A stretch of 64,000 bases of DNA from Moesziomyces globuligerus. Lineage: Eukaryota; Basidiomycota; Ustilaginomycetes; Ustilaginales; Ustilaginaceae. Shown one piece after another: positions 1 through 10,347 of the stretch (position 1 is its first letter; each line of letters starts with the position of its first letter). The stretch is taken from the NCBI GenBank assembly GCA_030849465.1, contig JARVLF010000006.1:310001-374000 (forward strand). The letters run 5' to 3'. The translations under genes and the position numbers were made by a program. The notes under the pieces are model-generated. The model saw only the letters and a program-made list of their open reading frames with translations. It was not told the DNA's origin and searched no databases.

Positions 1-760
1 AATGAAGAGGAGATGGGAGGAGAAAGGTGACGGAGGGAGGTATGATGGCGACGACAGGACTGGGTGCGGGGAAGCGTCGACGGCTACGGTGGGTCTGGCA
101 GCTCACACCAAAGTCCAAGCCGTTTGCAGGGGCGAGGGCGAAACTAGAGCGGCGAGAGCAGGCGATCTGAGCGAGGATGGAGTGTGTTTGCTGCTTGCTG
201 CTTGCTGGTTGCTGCTGGCTTGGCTGGGCTGAAGCAGACTCATGCACGGCATCCAGACCCCGCAAAGAGAGCCGCGCGACGATCCCTCCTTTTGCGGCGC
301 TGCATTTTCCCGCATCTCTCGAGAGCCTCTCAGATATTCCCCGCCAGGGCAGGCAGCGCAAGCGGGCGCCGTCGAAGTTTCGTTGCACAATTTGCAGTGC
401 CGCCGTACGCTTGGCCCTTTCGCTTAGGCGGCCTCGATTGGAGCGCGTAAAGCGCCCAGGCACCTCACGCCAGCCTCGAAATCCTTTCCACCATTTCAGA
501 TTCCGCCCGCGCGGGCGCACAATTAGTGATTTCACAGGCCAGTCGATCTTGGATCTGACTGGGCTAATTTTGGCCCCACACTTGTTAGACCGTCATCGTT
601 AGGGGTCCTGGCTCACCCGACCTTGGCGCAGCGCTGCCTCCACCCTATGCCATAACGAGCACCCAAGCTGCCGACAGGAACACCAAGAGGACCCAACTCC
701 ATACGCATGCTTTTACAATGTCATTGGATTGACAAAAGAGACCACGACGGCGCTGGCGTC
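1..760. other. Intergenic, no gene recognised
   Basis: I see no convincing gene here. Short frames overlap each other on both strands without family-like sequence. A GCTT/GCTG-rich stretch (about 185-230) looks like simple sequence. Confidence 0.5.
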
Positions 761-1597
761 TCACATCGCATCCCTAGCCTTCATATCGCGGCTCGAGTAG
801 TCGGCCTGGAAGCGCCAGCTTGGAGCGCCGTCAAACTCGCTCCATTCGGGCTTGACGTCGCCGGCAAGCGCAGCCTGAGACGGATCGTAGAAGGCGGCCA
901 ACCTCAGGCGTACATCCGCTCTGTATGGTACGGGAGGGATCTTGGCGTTGTCGATGTCGAAGACGAACTGTGTCAGCGTATCGCCCGTCGCCCAGCCGTA
1001 CCACGGACGACCTGCCCACCTGATCGCCGCGTTATCGGCCGCAGTTCCCTGCGCTCCGCTCTTGGCGAACGCCGCCTCGATGTAGTCCTTGACGTTGTAC
1101 AGGATCGTCGGCTCGTCGACGGCGTAGATCGATGGCGACTTGGACGGTGTGATGGTGACGAGCTTGCTGCGGAGGCCGGCGATGAAGTTGGACGAGGTGG
1201 AGAGCAGCATGTTGGAGAAGAGGATCATCTGCTTGAACACGAAGCCCTTGTCTGCCGATGTGGGCTGGTGGCCGTCGAGCGAAGGATGTCGCACGCCGAG
1301 CACGTCGAGCTTGGCCTCGTCGAAGCTCAGTCGAAACATCCGCGGACCGGGGCCTGTGTGGTCCTGGTATCCCAGCTCGAGCATCACTGGATGGTTGCGA
1401 CCCGCATTGTACTGGTCTGCATCGGATCCGAGAGCCGTGATCTCGTCGTGCGTGAATGGGATCAACGGCGACGGCTCGATCGAGCGCACCTTGGGCGGTA
1501 GCAAGTTGAGCACCTCCGCAATCGGCATTAGCAGAGGCACCAGCATCACATCGTACGTCCCGTTGATCGCCACCATCTTGTCGTGCGATTTCCGTCC
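761..1597 (-). CDS. Hypothetical protein, 3' exon(s)
   Basis: I do not recognise the family. The open frame on the minus strand encodes about 278 residues, with an ATG at 1576 and codons continuing upstream to a possible 3' splice site at 1598-1599. It contains a hydrophobic strand reading YDVMLVPLLMPIAEVLNLLPP and later conserved-looking stretches such as HPVMLELGYQDHTGPGP and RPWYGW. This suggests a folded enzyme domain, perhaps a beta-barrel; no signal peptide or membrane helix is evident. A fuller model joins exons 1920-1950, 1668-1858 and 761-1597 (start ATG at 1950, 352 residues, all phases consistent). However, the donor at 1667 (GTGTCC) is weaker than every other donor in the window, so the 5' part is uncertain. 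The gene sits about 100 bases downstream of the methyltransferase gene on the same strand. Confidence 0.6.
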   Translation of the reverse strand, partial: GRKSHDKMVAINGTYDVMLVPLLMPIAEVLNLLPPKVRSIEPSPLIPFTHDEITALGSDADQYNAGRNHPVMLELGYQDHTGPGPRMFRLSFDEAKLDVLGVRHPSLDGHQPTSADKGFVFKQMILFSNMLLSTSSNFIAGLRSKLVTITPSKSPSIYAVDEPTILYNVKDYIEAAFAKSGAQGTAADNAAIRWAGRPWYGWATGDTLTQFVFDIDNAKIPPVPYRADVRLRLAAFYDPSQAALAGDVKPEWSEFDGAPSWRFQADYSSRDMKARDAM

Positions 1598-2056
1598 CTT
1601 GGACAGGGGTGGTGAGGTCGAGCAAGGTGGCAGTCAGGAGGAGAGGAGGGACGGGCACGCGGGACACGCTTTCCAGCCAGCGACTCGAGCCTCGAGTTGT
1701 AAGCCGAGCGTCGGTAAGGGCAAAGTCCGTGGGAATTTCTTTGCCCCACAGCGCCAACCTCCACCTCTCTTCATCATGCAGGTGCAAAGAATAGAAACAC
1801 GCTTCGCCCTGCTCCCGATCTCGGCCCTGGCGCTCGCGCAGCCTCGAACCCTCTACACCTGTGCTTGCCAATCATGGCCGAGACGGGCCCACGACCGGAA
1901 AACCTAATCAGCCACGTACAACTCTTCCAACGCCGAGGAGAAGAGGTCATGCTTTTGTGAGTCTGGCCAAATCGACACTCTGCTCTATTGAGGGATGCGG
2001 CATGCTCTATGTCTGATCTATGAGGAACAATGGGGTATCAAATTAGGCTGCATCGT

Positions 2057-3523
2057 TCATGCGGCAAGGCTGACGGGCGACCAGCCGAGCTCGTACCAGA
2101 GGTACTCCTGCTCGTCGTTGCGACCGACGTTGGCGCGCTTGTCGAGCTTGCGGCGCGCCAGAATAGCAAGTTCGGGCGTACAGTCCGAGCGTGAGTTCAT
2201 CTCGGAGATGGCGCCCATGCGCAAACGCAGCAGATCGCTGTGCTTCGAGTCGGACTTGTTCGCATCCGTCGCCGTGGGTTCGGCGACCAGCGCCGGCGTA
2301 CCCGGCAACGTATCGAAGGGAGTGGCGGTGCTCGACGCACTGAGAGAAGGCACGCTGGCCGAAGCAGTACGGGTCTGAAACGCCTCCTCGACCGTCTTGG
2401 ACAGACCTTCGAACTTGCCCGAACCGCGCACCGCCATGATGATGTGCGCTCGTGCGCCGACCTCGTCCGGACGCTCGGCAGAAGGCCTGCGAAGCAACGC
2501 CTCGATCGTCGAGCGGATCCAGTATGCATGCTCGGGCGCATAGATCACGTCTGCCAGCAGCAGTAGATCGTACCTGGCATCGTGCGATTGGGCGAGTTCT
2601 TGCTGCATGTTGCGATGCACTTCCAGCCAGTCGAGATGCTCGACCCGAACAGAAACTGAGTCGGATGCGCTGTCTGGCGCGTTAGAACCAAAGTTCTCGG
2701 CGACATTGTGCTCGAGATTCTTCAGCACCTGCTGGTGATAGTCGGTGAGCACCACCTCGGCAGGCCTGCTTCCCTGCTGCAGCATCTTGGCGGCTACCAT
2801 TCCTAGCAGTCCTGTGCCCGCACCGAGCTCCGCGATCCGCAGAGGGGAGATCGTGCCAGATCCGAGCATGGGATGGAAGAGGGTCGGATAGCGCACGAGC
2901 ACGTCGCTGACGACGATGGCTGCACCCCACGTCTGGACCCCCACAGCCGCCGCCGCGTCCTGGCTGGCCCCCGAGCCAGAGGATGTGCTGACTTCAGACT
3001 GCTTGTCCGAAGGCGGCAGCGGATCATCGCGAAGTGTGACTTTGATCTCGCTGGATGGTGCGCAGGATTCGTGGGCTAGTGCGTCGGCTGGTGGGATGCG
3101 AACCGCTTCCTGTAGCGGAAAGACAAAGTCGCGCACAATGGCTCCTGCTTCCTCGATGCTAGCGTGACCTCCTAGGATGCGTCCGGCCAGATCGACCAGG
3201 TCTTCGGCGGACACGTCTGCGTCGTCCGAGTCTAGCCAGTAGAGCCCGGTACCGATGAGCCGTGTGAGCCAGTGCATGGCGAACCGCCTCTCGTTCTCGT
3301 CGGCGCGTGCAGAGTCGAGGGCATCGGAATACTGCGCCCGGTCGCTGGCATCTTGATGTTCGGGAGAGAGCTCCCAGGCTGCCTCTCGAGCATTCGGCGA
3401 GCTCGGAGAGTAAAGACTGGCGAGATGAGCCAGGGCGTGCTTGAGCTCCTCTAGGTTTGGCTCTTCCTTCAGACGGGGAAGACAGCTCGTCGGGTTGATT
3501 TTGATCATCATGCATGTGGCCAT
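2057..3523 (-). CDS. Family-16 (METTL21/FAM86-like) protein methyltransferase
   Basis: This is a 488-residue intronless protein. Its C-terminal half is a seven-beta-strand S-adenosylmethionine methyltransferase. The family-typical TWG (about 198-200) precedes motif I, ELGAGTGLLG (about 232-241), followed by the acidic strand-2 end LTDYHQQV (about 259-266) and a DVIYAPEH motif that takes the place of the family DxxY. Members of Methyltransf_16 mostly methylate lysines on elongation factors, chaperones or other cytosolic proteins; the substrate here cannot be read from sequence. The N-terminal 190 residues are partly low-complexity, with a Ser/Gly-rich linker before the catalytic domain, and the C-terminus carries a Ser/Ala-rich insertion. 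The ATG at 3523 is chosen as the first methionine; two more follow at codons 5 and 6. The upstream 690 bases separate it from the divergent lyase gene. Confidence 0.8.
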   Translation of the reverse strand: MATCMMIKINPTSCLPRLKEEPNLEELKHALAHLASLYSPSSPNAREAAWELSPEHQDASDRAQYSDALDSARADENERRFAMHWLTRLIGTGLYWLDSDDADVSAEDLVDLAGRILGGHASIEEAGAIVRDFVFPLQEAVRIPPADALAHESCAPSSEIKVTLRDDPLPPSDKQSEVSTSSGSGASQDAAAAVGVQTWGAAIVVSDVLVRYPTLFHPMLGSGTISPLRIAELGAGTGLLGMVAAKMLQQGSRPAEVVLTDYHQQVLKNLEHNVAENFGSNAPDSASDSVSVRVEHLDWLEVHRNMQQELAQSHDARYDLLLLADVIYAPEHAYWIRSTIEALLRRPSAERPDEVGARAHIIMAVRGSGKFEGLSKTVEEAFQTRTASASVPSLSASSTATPFDTLPGTPALVAEPTATDANKSDSKHSDLLRLRMGAISEMNSRSDCTPELAILARRKLDKRANVGRNDEQEYLWYELGWSPVSLAA

Positions 3524-4215
3524 CTCGACGTAAGCGCCACGTCTGAGCGTCGAAATTCGACCGGTTCTATGTGGATTGAGAGTTCTATGTTCCGGAGTAA
3601 GGTATAGGGGTCGGAGGTCGAAGGCCGAAAGGCTCTATGGGAATGCGGTTCCGTCGAGATCAGATCATAGCGAAGAGGCAGTCGGCGTACCCGGGCGCTA
3701 CTTAGCCACAGCTTTCTCAAGCTTCGACCGTTCGTTGCTGCCGCCGCCGCGGATCACCGGCTCAAGATGGTGGTGGTTGCTTGCTCGCTCGAAAGGTGCG
3801 CACGAAGAGCAACACGGGCTCTCTCGTGTGGAGAAGACGAGCCCGACGTGCATGAATTTGTCAATTCCGAAACTGCCAAAAAAAAATCCACTCGAGAAGC
3901 GCTTCTCACGGCCGAGACGAAGGCGCTTCGCCGGATAACCGCACAGAGCCGCCGACGCGTGTTGGCCGCGGTGGTTGCGGGGAAGACGGTCCAACTGGCT
4001 TTCAGAAGGGCGCGAGCCGGTGGTGTCGGCTTAGCTCCGATGCGTTGGGTGGAGAGCCGGTGCGGAGGCTCTGGCTCGCTAAGACCGCCTTCGGGTCGCA
4101 ATCTTCGCACTCGCACTTGGCAAGACCGTACGAGGCTACAAGAACCAGCCCTCATCACGCCGTCTTGCCTGCGATCCGACCACCATCAACCAGGCTTCCA
4201 GCGGACACCACCAAC
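3524..4215. promoter_or_regulatory. Divergent promoter region
   Basis: This spacer lies between the methyltransferase gene (leftward) and the mitochondrial lyase gene (rightward) and must carry both promoters. A run of nine A lies near 3879-3887. No clear TATA element or coding exon was recognised. Confidence 0.5.
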
Positions 4216-6057
4216 ATGTCTTCGCGATTCGTCGCCGCTCGTCTCGCGCGCGTCAACGCTGCTCGAGTCCAATCGTCAACGCCTAGCGTTGCCCGCCTCA
4301 GCCTCTGCTCGCGAGCCAGCCGCCCCGCTCTGTCGCTCGCCGCCGCCGGGGCCGCCGCCGGGGCCGCCGCCGCAGTCAGGATGAGTTCGACCTCTGCCAC
4401 ATCGCTTAACCCGCCGCCGGCCCCGCTGCGTGTGCAGGCTCCTACCGCTCAGCAGGAGCAGGCCGACTACGAGGCGGCTGTCAAGCAGGTGCAGGAATGG
4501 TTCGACAGCCCCCGTTTCAAGGGCATCAAGCGCCCTTACGGCCCTGAAGCTGTCGTCTCCAAGCGTGGCTCCATGCCTGTCCAGCCACCGGCATCGTCGC
4601 TCATGGCCGACAAGCTCTTTGCCCTCCTCTCCGAGCACTTCGCCAACGGAACCCCCGCCCACACCATGGGCGCCATCGACCCCATCCAGCAGTCCCAGAT
4701 GGCCTACAATCAGGAGGTCGTCTACGTCTCCGGCTGGGCCTGCAGCTCGGTGCTGACCACGTGCAACAACGAAGTGGGTCCCGATCTTGCCGACTACCCG
4801 TACACCACCGTGCCGAACCAGGTGCAGCGTCTCTTCAAGGCGCAGCAGCACCACGACCGAAAGCACTGGGACGAGCGATGCCAGCTCTCCGCCGAACAGA
4901 AGGCCAAGACGCCCTGGGTCGACTACCTCCGTCCCATCATCGCCGATGCCGACACCGGCCACGGAGGTCTCAGCACCGTTTTCAAGCTCGCAAAGCTCTT
5001 TGCCGAGCAGGGTGCGGCAGGCATCCATCTCGAGGACCAGCTCCACGGCGGTAAGAAGTGCGGTCACCAGGCCGGCAAGGTGCTCGTCCCCACCTCCGAG
5101 CACGTCAACCGAATCACAGCCACTCGCTTCGCATGGGATATTCTCGGCTCGTCCAACATCCTCATCGCCCGTACCGACTCCGAGTCGGCCAAACTCATCT
5201 CGTCCAGCATCGACGCCCGTGACCACGAGTTCATCAAGGGCGCCTTCAACCTGCCCGAGGGCACCAAGAGCCTTGCTGACACCCTCGCATCGTTGGAGGC
5301 CCGCGGCGCTTCCGGGGCCGAGATCGATGCAGCCGAGAAGGCGTGGATGGACAAGTGCGAGCTGCTCACCTTCAACGAGGCTGTGGCCAAGCACAACGCC
5401 TCGAACCAGCAGGGCCTCGAGGCGTACAAGGGCAAGGTGGCTGGTGGCGTTTCCAACGGTGAGGCTCGTGCCATCGCAAAGGAGGTCTTTGGCGCTGAAG
5501 GTGTTCCCACGTGGTGCTGGGATGCTCCGCGCACCAAGGAGGGCTACTACCACTTCAAGGGCGGTGTCGCTGCTGCCATCAAGCGCGTCAAGATCTTTGG
5601 CCACTACGCCGACATGCTCTGGCTCGAGACCAAGACGCCGGATCTCAAGCAGGCGCAGTCCTTTGCCGCCGACATCCACCGCGATCTGCCCGGCAAGTGG
5701 CTCGTCTACAACCTCAGCCCAAGCTTCAACTGGAGCGCACACGGCTTCTCGGACCAGGACCTCAAGAACTTTGTATGGGACCTCGCCAAGTCCGGCTTCG
5801 TCTTCCAGCTCATCTCGCTCGCCGGGCTGCACTCGACCGGTGCGATGACGTGCGAGCTCTCGCAGCGCTTCAAGACCGACGGCATGCTCGCCTACGTCGA
5901 GCTCGTACAGCGCAAGGAGAAGGAGATCGGCTGCGACGTCCTCACCCACCAGAAGTGGTCCGGCGCTGCCTACGTCGACCGCATGCTCCAGGCCGTCAGC
6001 TCCGGCAGCTCGGCAACCCAGGCCATGGGCGCAGACAGTACCGAACGCTCGTTCTAG
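4216..6057 (+). CDS. Mitochondrial 2-methylisocitrate/isocitrate lyase
   Basis: This is a 613-residue isocitrate-lyase-superfamily enzyme. The catalytic signature KKCGH is at residues 280-284 (nucleophile Cys282), within [19 protein letters not shown]; the substrate loop [13 protein letters not shown] stretch ([13 protein letters not shown]) is also present. The N-terminus is Arg/Ala/Ser-rich without acidic residues (first ~40 residues), followed by an Ala/Gly spacer, as expected for mitochondrial import. The C-terminus ends TERSF, not a peroxisomal SKL-type signal. These two points favour 2-methylisocitrate lyase of the propionyl-CoA methylcitrate cycle (succinate plus pyruvate) over the glyoxylate-cycle isocitrate lyase, which is typically peroxisomal. 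The start at 4216 is chosen because the presequence begins there; the frame is open 57 codons further upstream but that part looks like leader sequence. The gene is intronless. GUF1 follows on the same strand after 248 bases. Confidence 0.8.
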   Translation: MSSRFVAARLARVNAARVQSSTPSVARLSLCSRASRPALSLAAAGAAAGAAAAVRMSSTSATSLNPPPAPLRVQAPTAQQEQADYEAAVKQVQEWFDSPRFKGIKRPYGPEAVVSKRGSMPVQPPASSLMADKLFALLSEHFANGTPAHTMGAIDPIQQSQMAYNQEVVYVSGWACSSVLTTCNNEVGPDLADYPYTTVPNQVQRLFKAQQHHDRKHWDERCQLSAEQKAKTPWVDYLRPIIADADTGHGGLSTVFKLAKLFAEQGAAGIHLEDQLHGGKKCGHQAGKVLVPTSEHVNRITATRFAWDILGSSNILIARTDSESAKLISSSIDARDHEFIKGAFNLPEGTKSLADTLASLEARGASGAEIDAAEKAWMDKCELLTFNEAVAKHNASNQQGLEAYKGKVAGGVSNGEARAIAKEVFGAEGVPTWCWDAPRTKEGYYHFKGGVAAAIKRVKIFGHYADMLWLETKTPDLKQAQSFAADIHRDLPGKWLVYNLSPSFNWSAHGFSDQDLKNFVWDLAKSGFVFQLISLAGLHSTGAMTCELSQRFKTDGMLAYVELVQRKEKEIGCDVLTHQKWSGAAYVDRMLQAVSSGSSATQAMGADSTERSF

Positions 6058-6305
6058 ATTGGCGATCATGTCTTTCCTCCGCAGTCAATTCTCCGTTCTT
6101 TCAGCTAGGTAGATCCGACTGCTGCATTCTGATTGAGTCGCATGAGTGTGAGGGTGCGGGGTCGTGTCCGACTCCCGAAGTCGGGCGCGTCAAGCTTCGA
6201 ACAGCGAGAATTTTGAGAAGGGTCTCGTGCTCCACTTTCTGTGCTCGCAAGCTACTCACACGATACAGCATCACTTGGAAGAGGCGGACGGTGATCGGAT
6301 GAGCA

Positions 6306-8594
6306 ATGATCCGATCGGCATGCCTGAGAGCTAGCCAGACTGCTGCTGTGCGCCCAGCCAGCCTTGCTGCCGGGCCTTCGGCGCAGCACTACGGCCGAGC
6401 AGGACCTGCTGAGCGCCCCGGACCTTCTGCAACTCGCTCAGCGCATGTCCGCCACTGTCCCGTCACTCCGCACCTCTCATCACCACGACCTCGGTACTTG
6501 CACACATCAATAACAAGGTCAGATGCTGGCTCGAGTTCGGGCTCGGCATCAAAGTCAGGCGCACGCGACTTCTCAAAGTTCGACATGCTTGAGACCCGAA
6601 CGTTTTCGATCATCAGCCATGTCGACCACGGCAAGTCGACGCTTGCGGATCGGCTTCTGGAGCTGACCGGAACGATCCCGCAGGACGGCTCCAACCAGCA
6701 GGTGCTCGACAAGCTCAAGGTGGAGCGCGAGAGGGGCATCACGGTCAAGTCGCAGGCAGTCACGATGGTATACGACTACGACGGGCCAAGGGAGGACTTC
6801 ATCTCTGCATTCGACGACGGCTTCACACCGAAAGCAGGGCGGTATCTGCTCAACCTGATCGACTGCCCCGGACACGTCGACTTCTCCTACGAAGTGAGTC
6901 GGTCGCTCTCGGCGTGCCAGAGTGCGCTGCTCGTCGTCGACGCAACCCAAGGCGTCCAGGCGCAATCGATCACCGTCTTCGAGCTCGCCAAGCAGAAGGA
7001 CCTCGCCATCGTACCTGTGCTCAACAAGAGCGATCTGCCCGCTGCCGATCCAGACCGCTGCTCGTTGCAGATGGAGGAAATTCTTGGCATCGACACGACC
7101 CTGCCTGGCCAAGAGCCGCTGCTGATCTCGGCCAAGACCGGTCGGGGTGTCGATAGCGTGCTGCGCGCGCTGGTCGAGCGAACCAAACCACCACCCGGCG
7201 TGGAGGACGGCAAGCTCGAGGGTCGCGAAGGCCCTGGCTTCCGTGCGCTCGTCTTTGACAGTTGGTACGACCAGTACAAGGGTGTCGTCTCGCTCGTCTC
7301 GATCGCCGATGGCGCGGTGAAGAAGGGCGACCGCATCACATCGTGCCACACGGGCAAGCGGTACGAGGTGCTGAGCCTCGGCGTCAATTCGCCCGAGATG
7401 ATCGCTACGGACGTGCTGCGCAAGGGCCAGGTGGGCTGGATCATCGCCAACATGAAGGACATGAGCGAAGCTCAGATCGGTGACACGTTCCACCTCGCCT
7501 CGGAAAAGGTGGAGCCGCTGGAAGGATTTGCACCCACGGTGCCCATGGTCTACGCCGGCATCTTTCCGATCGAGTCGACCGACTTCCTCAAGCTCGAAGA
7601 GGCGATCCAGCGACTGGCGCTCAACGACCGTTCGGTGACCGTGCAGAGGGAGTCGTCGATGGCGCTCGGTCAAGGCTGTCGTCTCGGCTTCCTGGGACTG
7701 CTTCACCTGGACGTATTCAGGCAGAGGCTCGAGGACGAGTACGGACATGCGATTCTGGTGACGGCGCCGTCCGTGCCATACAAGGTGACGTGGCGCGACG
7801 GGCGCGAGGAGATCGTGTCGAATCCGATCCACTTTCCGGACGACTCGGAGCGCAAGGCGAAGGTCAACATGCTCGAGGAGCCGATGGTGCGTGGAGTGGT
7901 GCGATGTCCCGAAGAGTACACGGGCGAGATCATGCAGCTGTGCGCCGAGCATCGGGGCGAGCAGCTCGACGTCTCGTTCCCGCCGACGGCCTCGGCCATC
8001 CGTTCGGTGCAGATGACCTACCGTCTGCCGCTGTCCGAGATCGTGACCGACTTTTTCGACAAGCTCAAGTCGTGTTCGTCCGGCTTCGCCTCGTTCGAAT
8101 ACTCCGAGGACGGCTACCAGGCGAGCGACCTGGTGAAGCTCAACTTCCTCATCTCCAACACGGTGCTCGACTCGCTCTCGATCATCATGCATCGCTCCAA
8201 GGTGATGTACAACGCGCGCCTCTGGACCAAGAAGCTCAAGGACATCATCCCGCGCCAGCAGTTTGAAGTCTCGATCCAGGCCACCACAGGCAGCAAGGTG
8301 ATCGCAAGAGAGACGCTCTCCGCATATCGAAAGGACGTCACCGCCGGTCTGTACGGCGGACACTACGAGCGCAAGCTCAAGCATCTCAACAAGCAGAAGG
8401 AGGGCAAGAAGCGGCTCAAGGCCCTCGGCGTCGGCAGGGTCCAGATCCCAACAGAAAAGTAAGTACTTGGTGCACGGTAGCCCGGATTGACATGGGTGCA
8501 AAGTCGCTGACCTGGCTGGCTTTATATCTGTTCTCCTTCCTTCCGCATCAACAGATTCCTAGAGGTGTTGGATACCCGTTCCAAAGCAAAGTAA
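6306..8594 (+). CDS. GUF1: GUF1, mitochondrial translation factor (EF4/LepA)
   Basis: Membrane-associated mitochondrial GTPase of the LepA/EF4 family that promotes back-translocation and fidelity of mitochondrial ribosomes under stress. The N-terminal ~90 residues are a Ser/Arg/Ala-rich presequence. Then come the P-loop HVDHGKST (105-112), the switch region DCPGHVDF (186-193) and the NKSD guanine-specificity motif (240-243), followed by the LepA-specific C-terminal domain. I infer two exons: 6306-8458 and 8555-8594. A GTAAGT donor at 8459 and a CAACAG acceptor at 8554 remove a 96-nt intron with a CTGAC branch-like site near 8506. Splicing replaces an immediate stop with a 13-residue tail (FLEVLDTRSKAK after the split Lys codon), so the end reads IPTEKFLEVL. 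This fits the usual LepA/GUF1 C-terminus, where a basic strand is followed by a short helix. The mature total is 730 residues. Confidence 0.93.
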
Positions 8595-10347
8595 TCCATA
8601 CAGCATGCTGATCTCCGTGGCCCAGCTGTGCGTGTCCGTTCCGGCTGACATCGTCACCACGTGTAGTGTGCGGAAGGAGGCTTCGCAGTGCTTGCTTTTG
8701 CCGACGGTGCGGGCCGGAAGGCGATGGCATACGAGGTGCGAGGCGAGGTGGGAGGATCGTGTGGGAGGCTCATGCACGCATGGTGTCACTCCAGCCGAGG
8801 CGCAACCGTCGAGATCGACGTGGACGGGGAAGGAGAGCGGACCGGTCAAGTTGGAAAAAACTAAGAAAAAAAAACGGCCGAACCGCCGCGGCGAGCGGGC
8901 GGCCATGCGCGATGCCGTGGGTCGAGGCCAACGGCAGGCCCAACTCCGAAACCCCAGAGAACTGAATGCACGTCGGTCCCCCGTTTGACCGACGTGGCTC
9001 GCACGTTGTTGCCCTGGCTCAGCCTTGGTCGACGCTGCAATAGCCACAAGCGAGACATTTCCATCGGATCACTCTGAACGCTGCCGCTTCTACTGGCTTC
9101 GTTGCGCGGGGCCCCCGCTCCAGAAGATCGCGTACGACCTGTGACCGCTACAGCGAGGGGCTCAGGCTTGGGCACATGACAATGCCATCACTCGAGAGCT
9201 GCGACCATACCACAGACAGAGACGCAAATGTGAGCCATCGAGACGCTGTGATTCGAGGTGATTGGTCGAGAGTTCTGAGGCAGAGTTTTGGGGCTGACCG
9301 GTGACCATGAGGCAGGATGCAATGCGGAGTGGCACTGCTGCATGTGCGTGTGTACAGTCTGCAGTGTCTGAACCAATCATCCCACGTTCGTTTGTACCCG
9401 CTCGCGGAAGATGGAACGACCCAAAGCGCAGGGCGACGGATGTTTCCGTTGTTTGCCAAAAGCGGCTTCGGTCGGCGATTTTTCGCGGGATGACTGATGG
9501 CCAGCCGAAGTTTCCGCGGCCACGAACCTTAGAAACCCACGGCACTTGCCACACTCGAGAGCCCAGTCCGATGGAAACCGCGTGTGTCTGACGCTCGCTT
9601 CGACCACTGCCGAACCCGCACAGCGAGAGGCTCGGTTTCGAGAATGAGCTCGCCCCCAGTCGAGGTGGTACAATGCCACCATCGGTCGGGTTTGAGACGT
9701 ACCTCTCATCCTCGCAACCCCGCATCCCCTCCTGAGCTGGGCGGCGCATTGTTCTGCAGTAATTGTGCCTCCTCTATCCCCACGGAGGAGAGAGGAGGCT
9801 CTCCTTTGCTGGCTCTTCGTGTGCACTTGGCCGGTCGAACTGCCACCGATGCCGGTTCCTGAGCTGCCCCAGGTCGCAGTCGCCACCGCATGGTCGGTAG
9901 CTCCTCGGTCAGGGCGCCGTCTGCATGCATGCAGCCAGTGCTTCGTCGTCGAGGACGGCAGACCCGCCCCTGCTCGTGAAGCCAATCGCGTGTCTGACAT
10001 CTGCCCTCGCCCTTGTCCTGTGCTCTTTCGCCGCCCGGTTGATTCTCAAGCAGCGATCGGTCACCTTAGAGCGGGGCTGCGGGGGCCCCAACTTTTTGTC
10101 TTTGCCTCCCCGCTTCGTGTGGCCGTGTGGGCCTTTAGCCTCGTATCGATGAGGGACATATAAGATCTGGTCTCTGTCGTACACTGATCTGTCTGCGTCC
10201 CTATCCATCCACCTACAGCTCCTTCTCGCTCCCCGCTCGCTCTACATCCGCCCTGCTTCGCACAGGCTGTCCACCTGTAATAAGACTCGGCAGCGTCCGC
10301 ATTCCTCTCTTCCTGGCTTCGTTTCCCCCGGCCTCACGCCAATCAGC
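8595..10347. other. Intergenic, about 1.75 kb
   Basis: I recognise no gene. Overlapping frames up to 207 codons occur on both strands, but their predicted proteins are Arg/Ser/Pro-rich and show no family features. An A-rich stretch lies near 8854-8878. The right end holds the promoter of the sugar transporter. Confidence 0.5.
10158..10164 (+). promoter_or_regulatory. TATA-like element of sugar transporter
   Basis: The sequence ATATAAG lies about 185 bases upstream of the transporter ATG and is followed by a pyrimidine-rich leader rich in CTCC and CCAC. This fits a fungal core promoter with a 5' untranslated region of roughly 150 bases. Confidence 0.45.

Noticed and set aside
1874..1960. Short plus-strand peptide starting at ATG 1874
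   Set aside because: Only 28 codons, overlapping the likely 5' part of the minus-strand gene; no support for expression.
4276..6069. Long minus-strand frame (597 codons) opposite the mitochondrial lyase gene
   Set aside because: It is the mirror of a GC3-biased coding sequence; its translation has no family features, while the plus-strand product is a clear enzyme. The same reasoning removes the long antisense frames at 6573-8501, 10213-12237, 20542-22467, 25669-27702, 33465-35096, 39493-41313, 47141-49333 and 49382-51280.
8595..10347. Frames such as 9377-10000 (minus) and 8559-9047 (minus) as genes
   Set aside because: Composition is Arg/Ser/Pro-rich and frame-independent, with no domain, no conserved-looking motif and no plausible promoter spacing.
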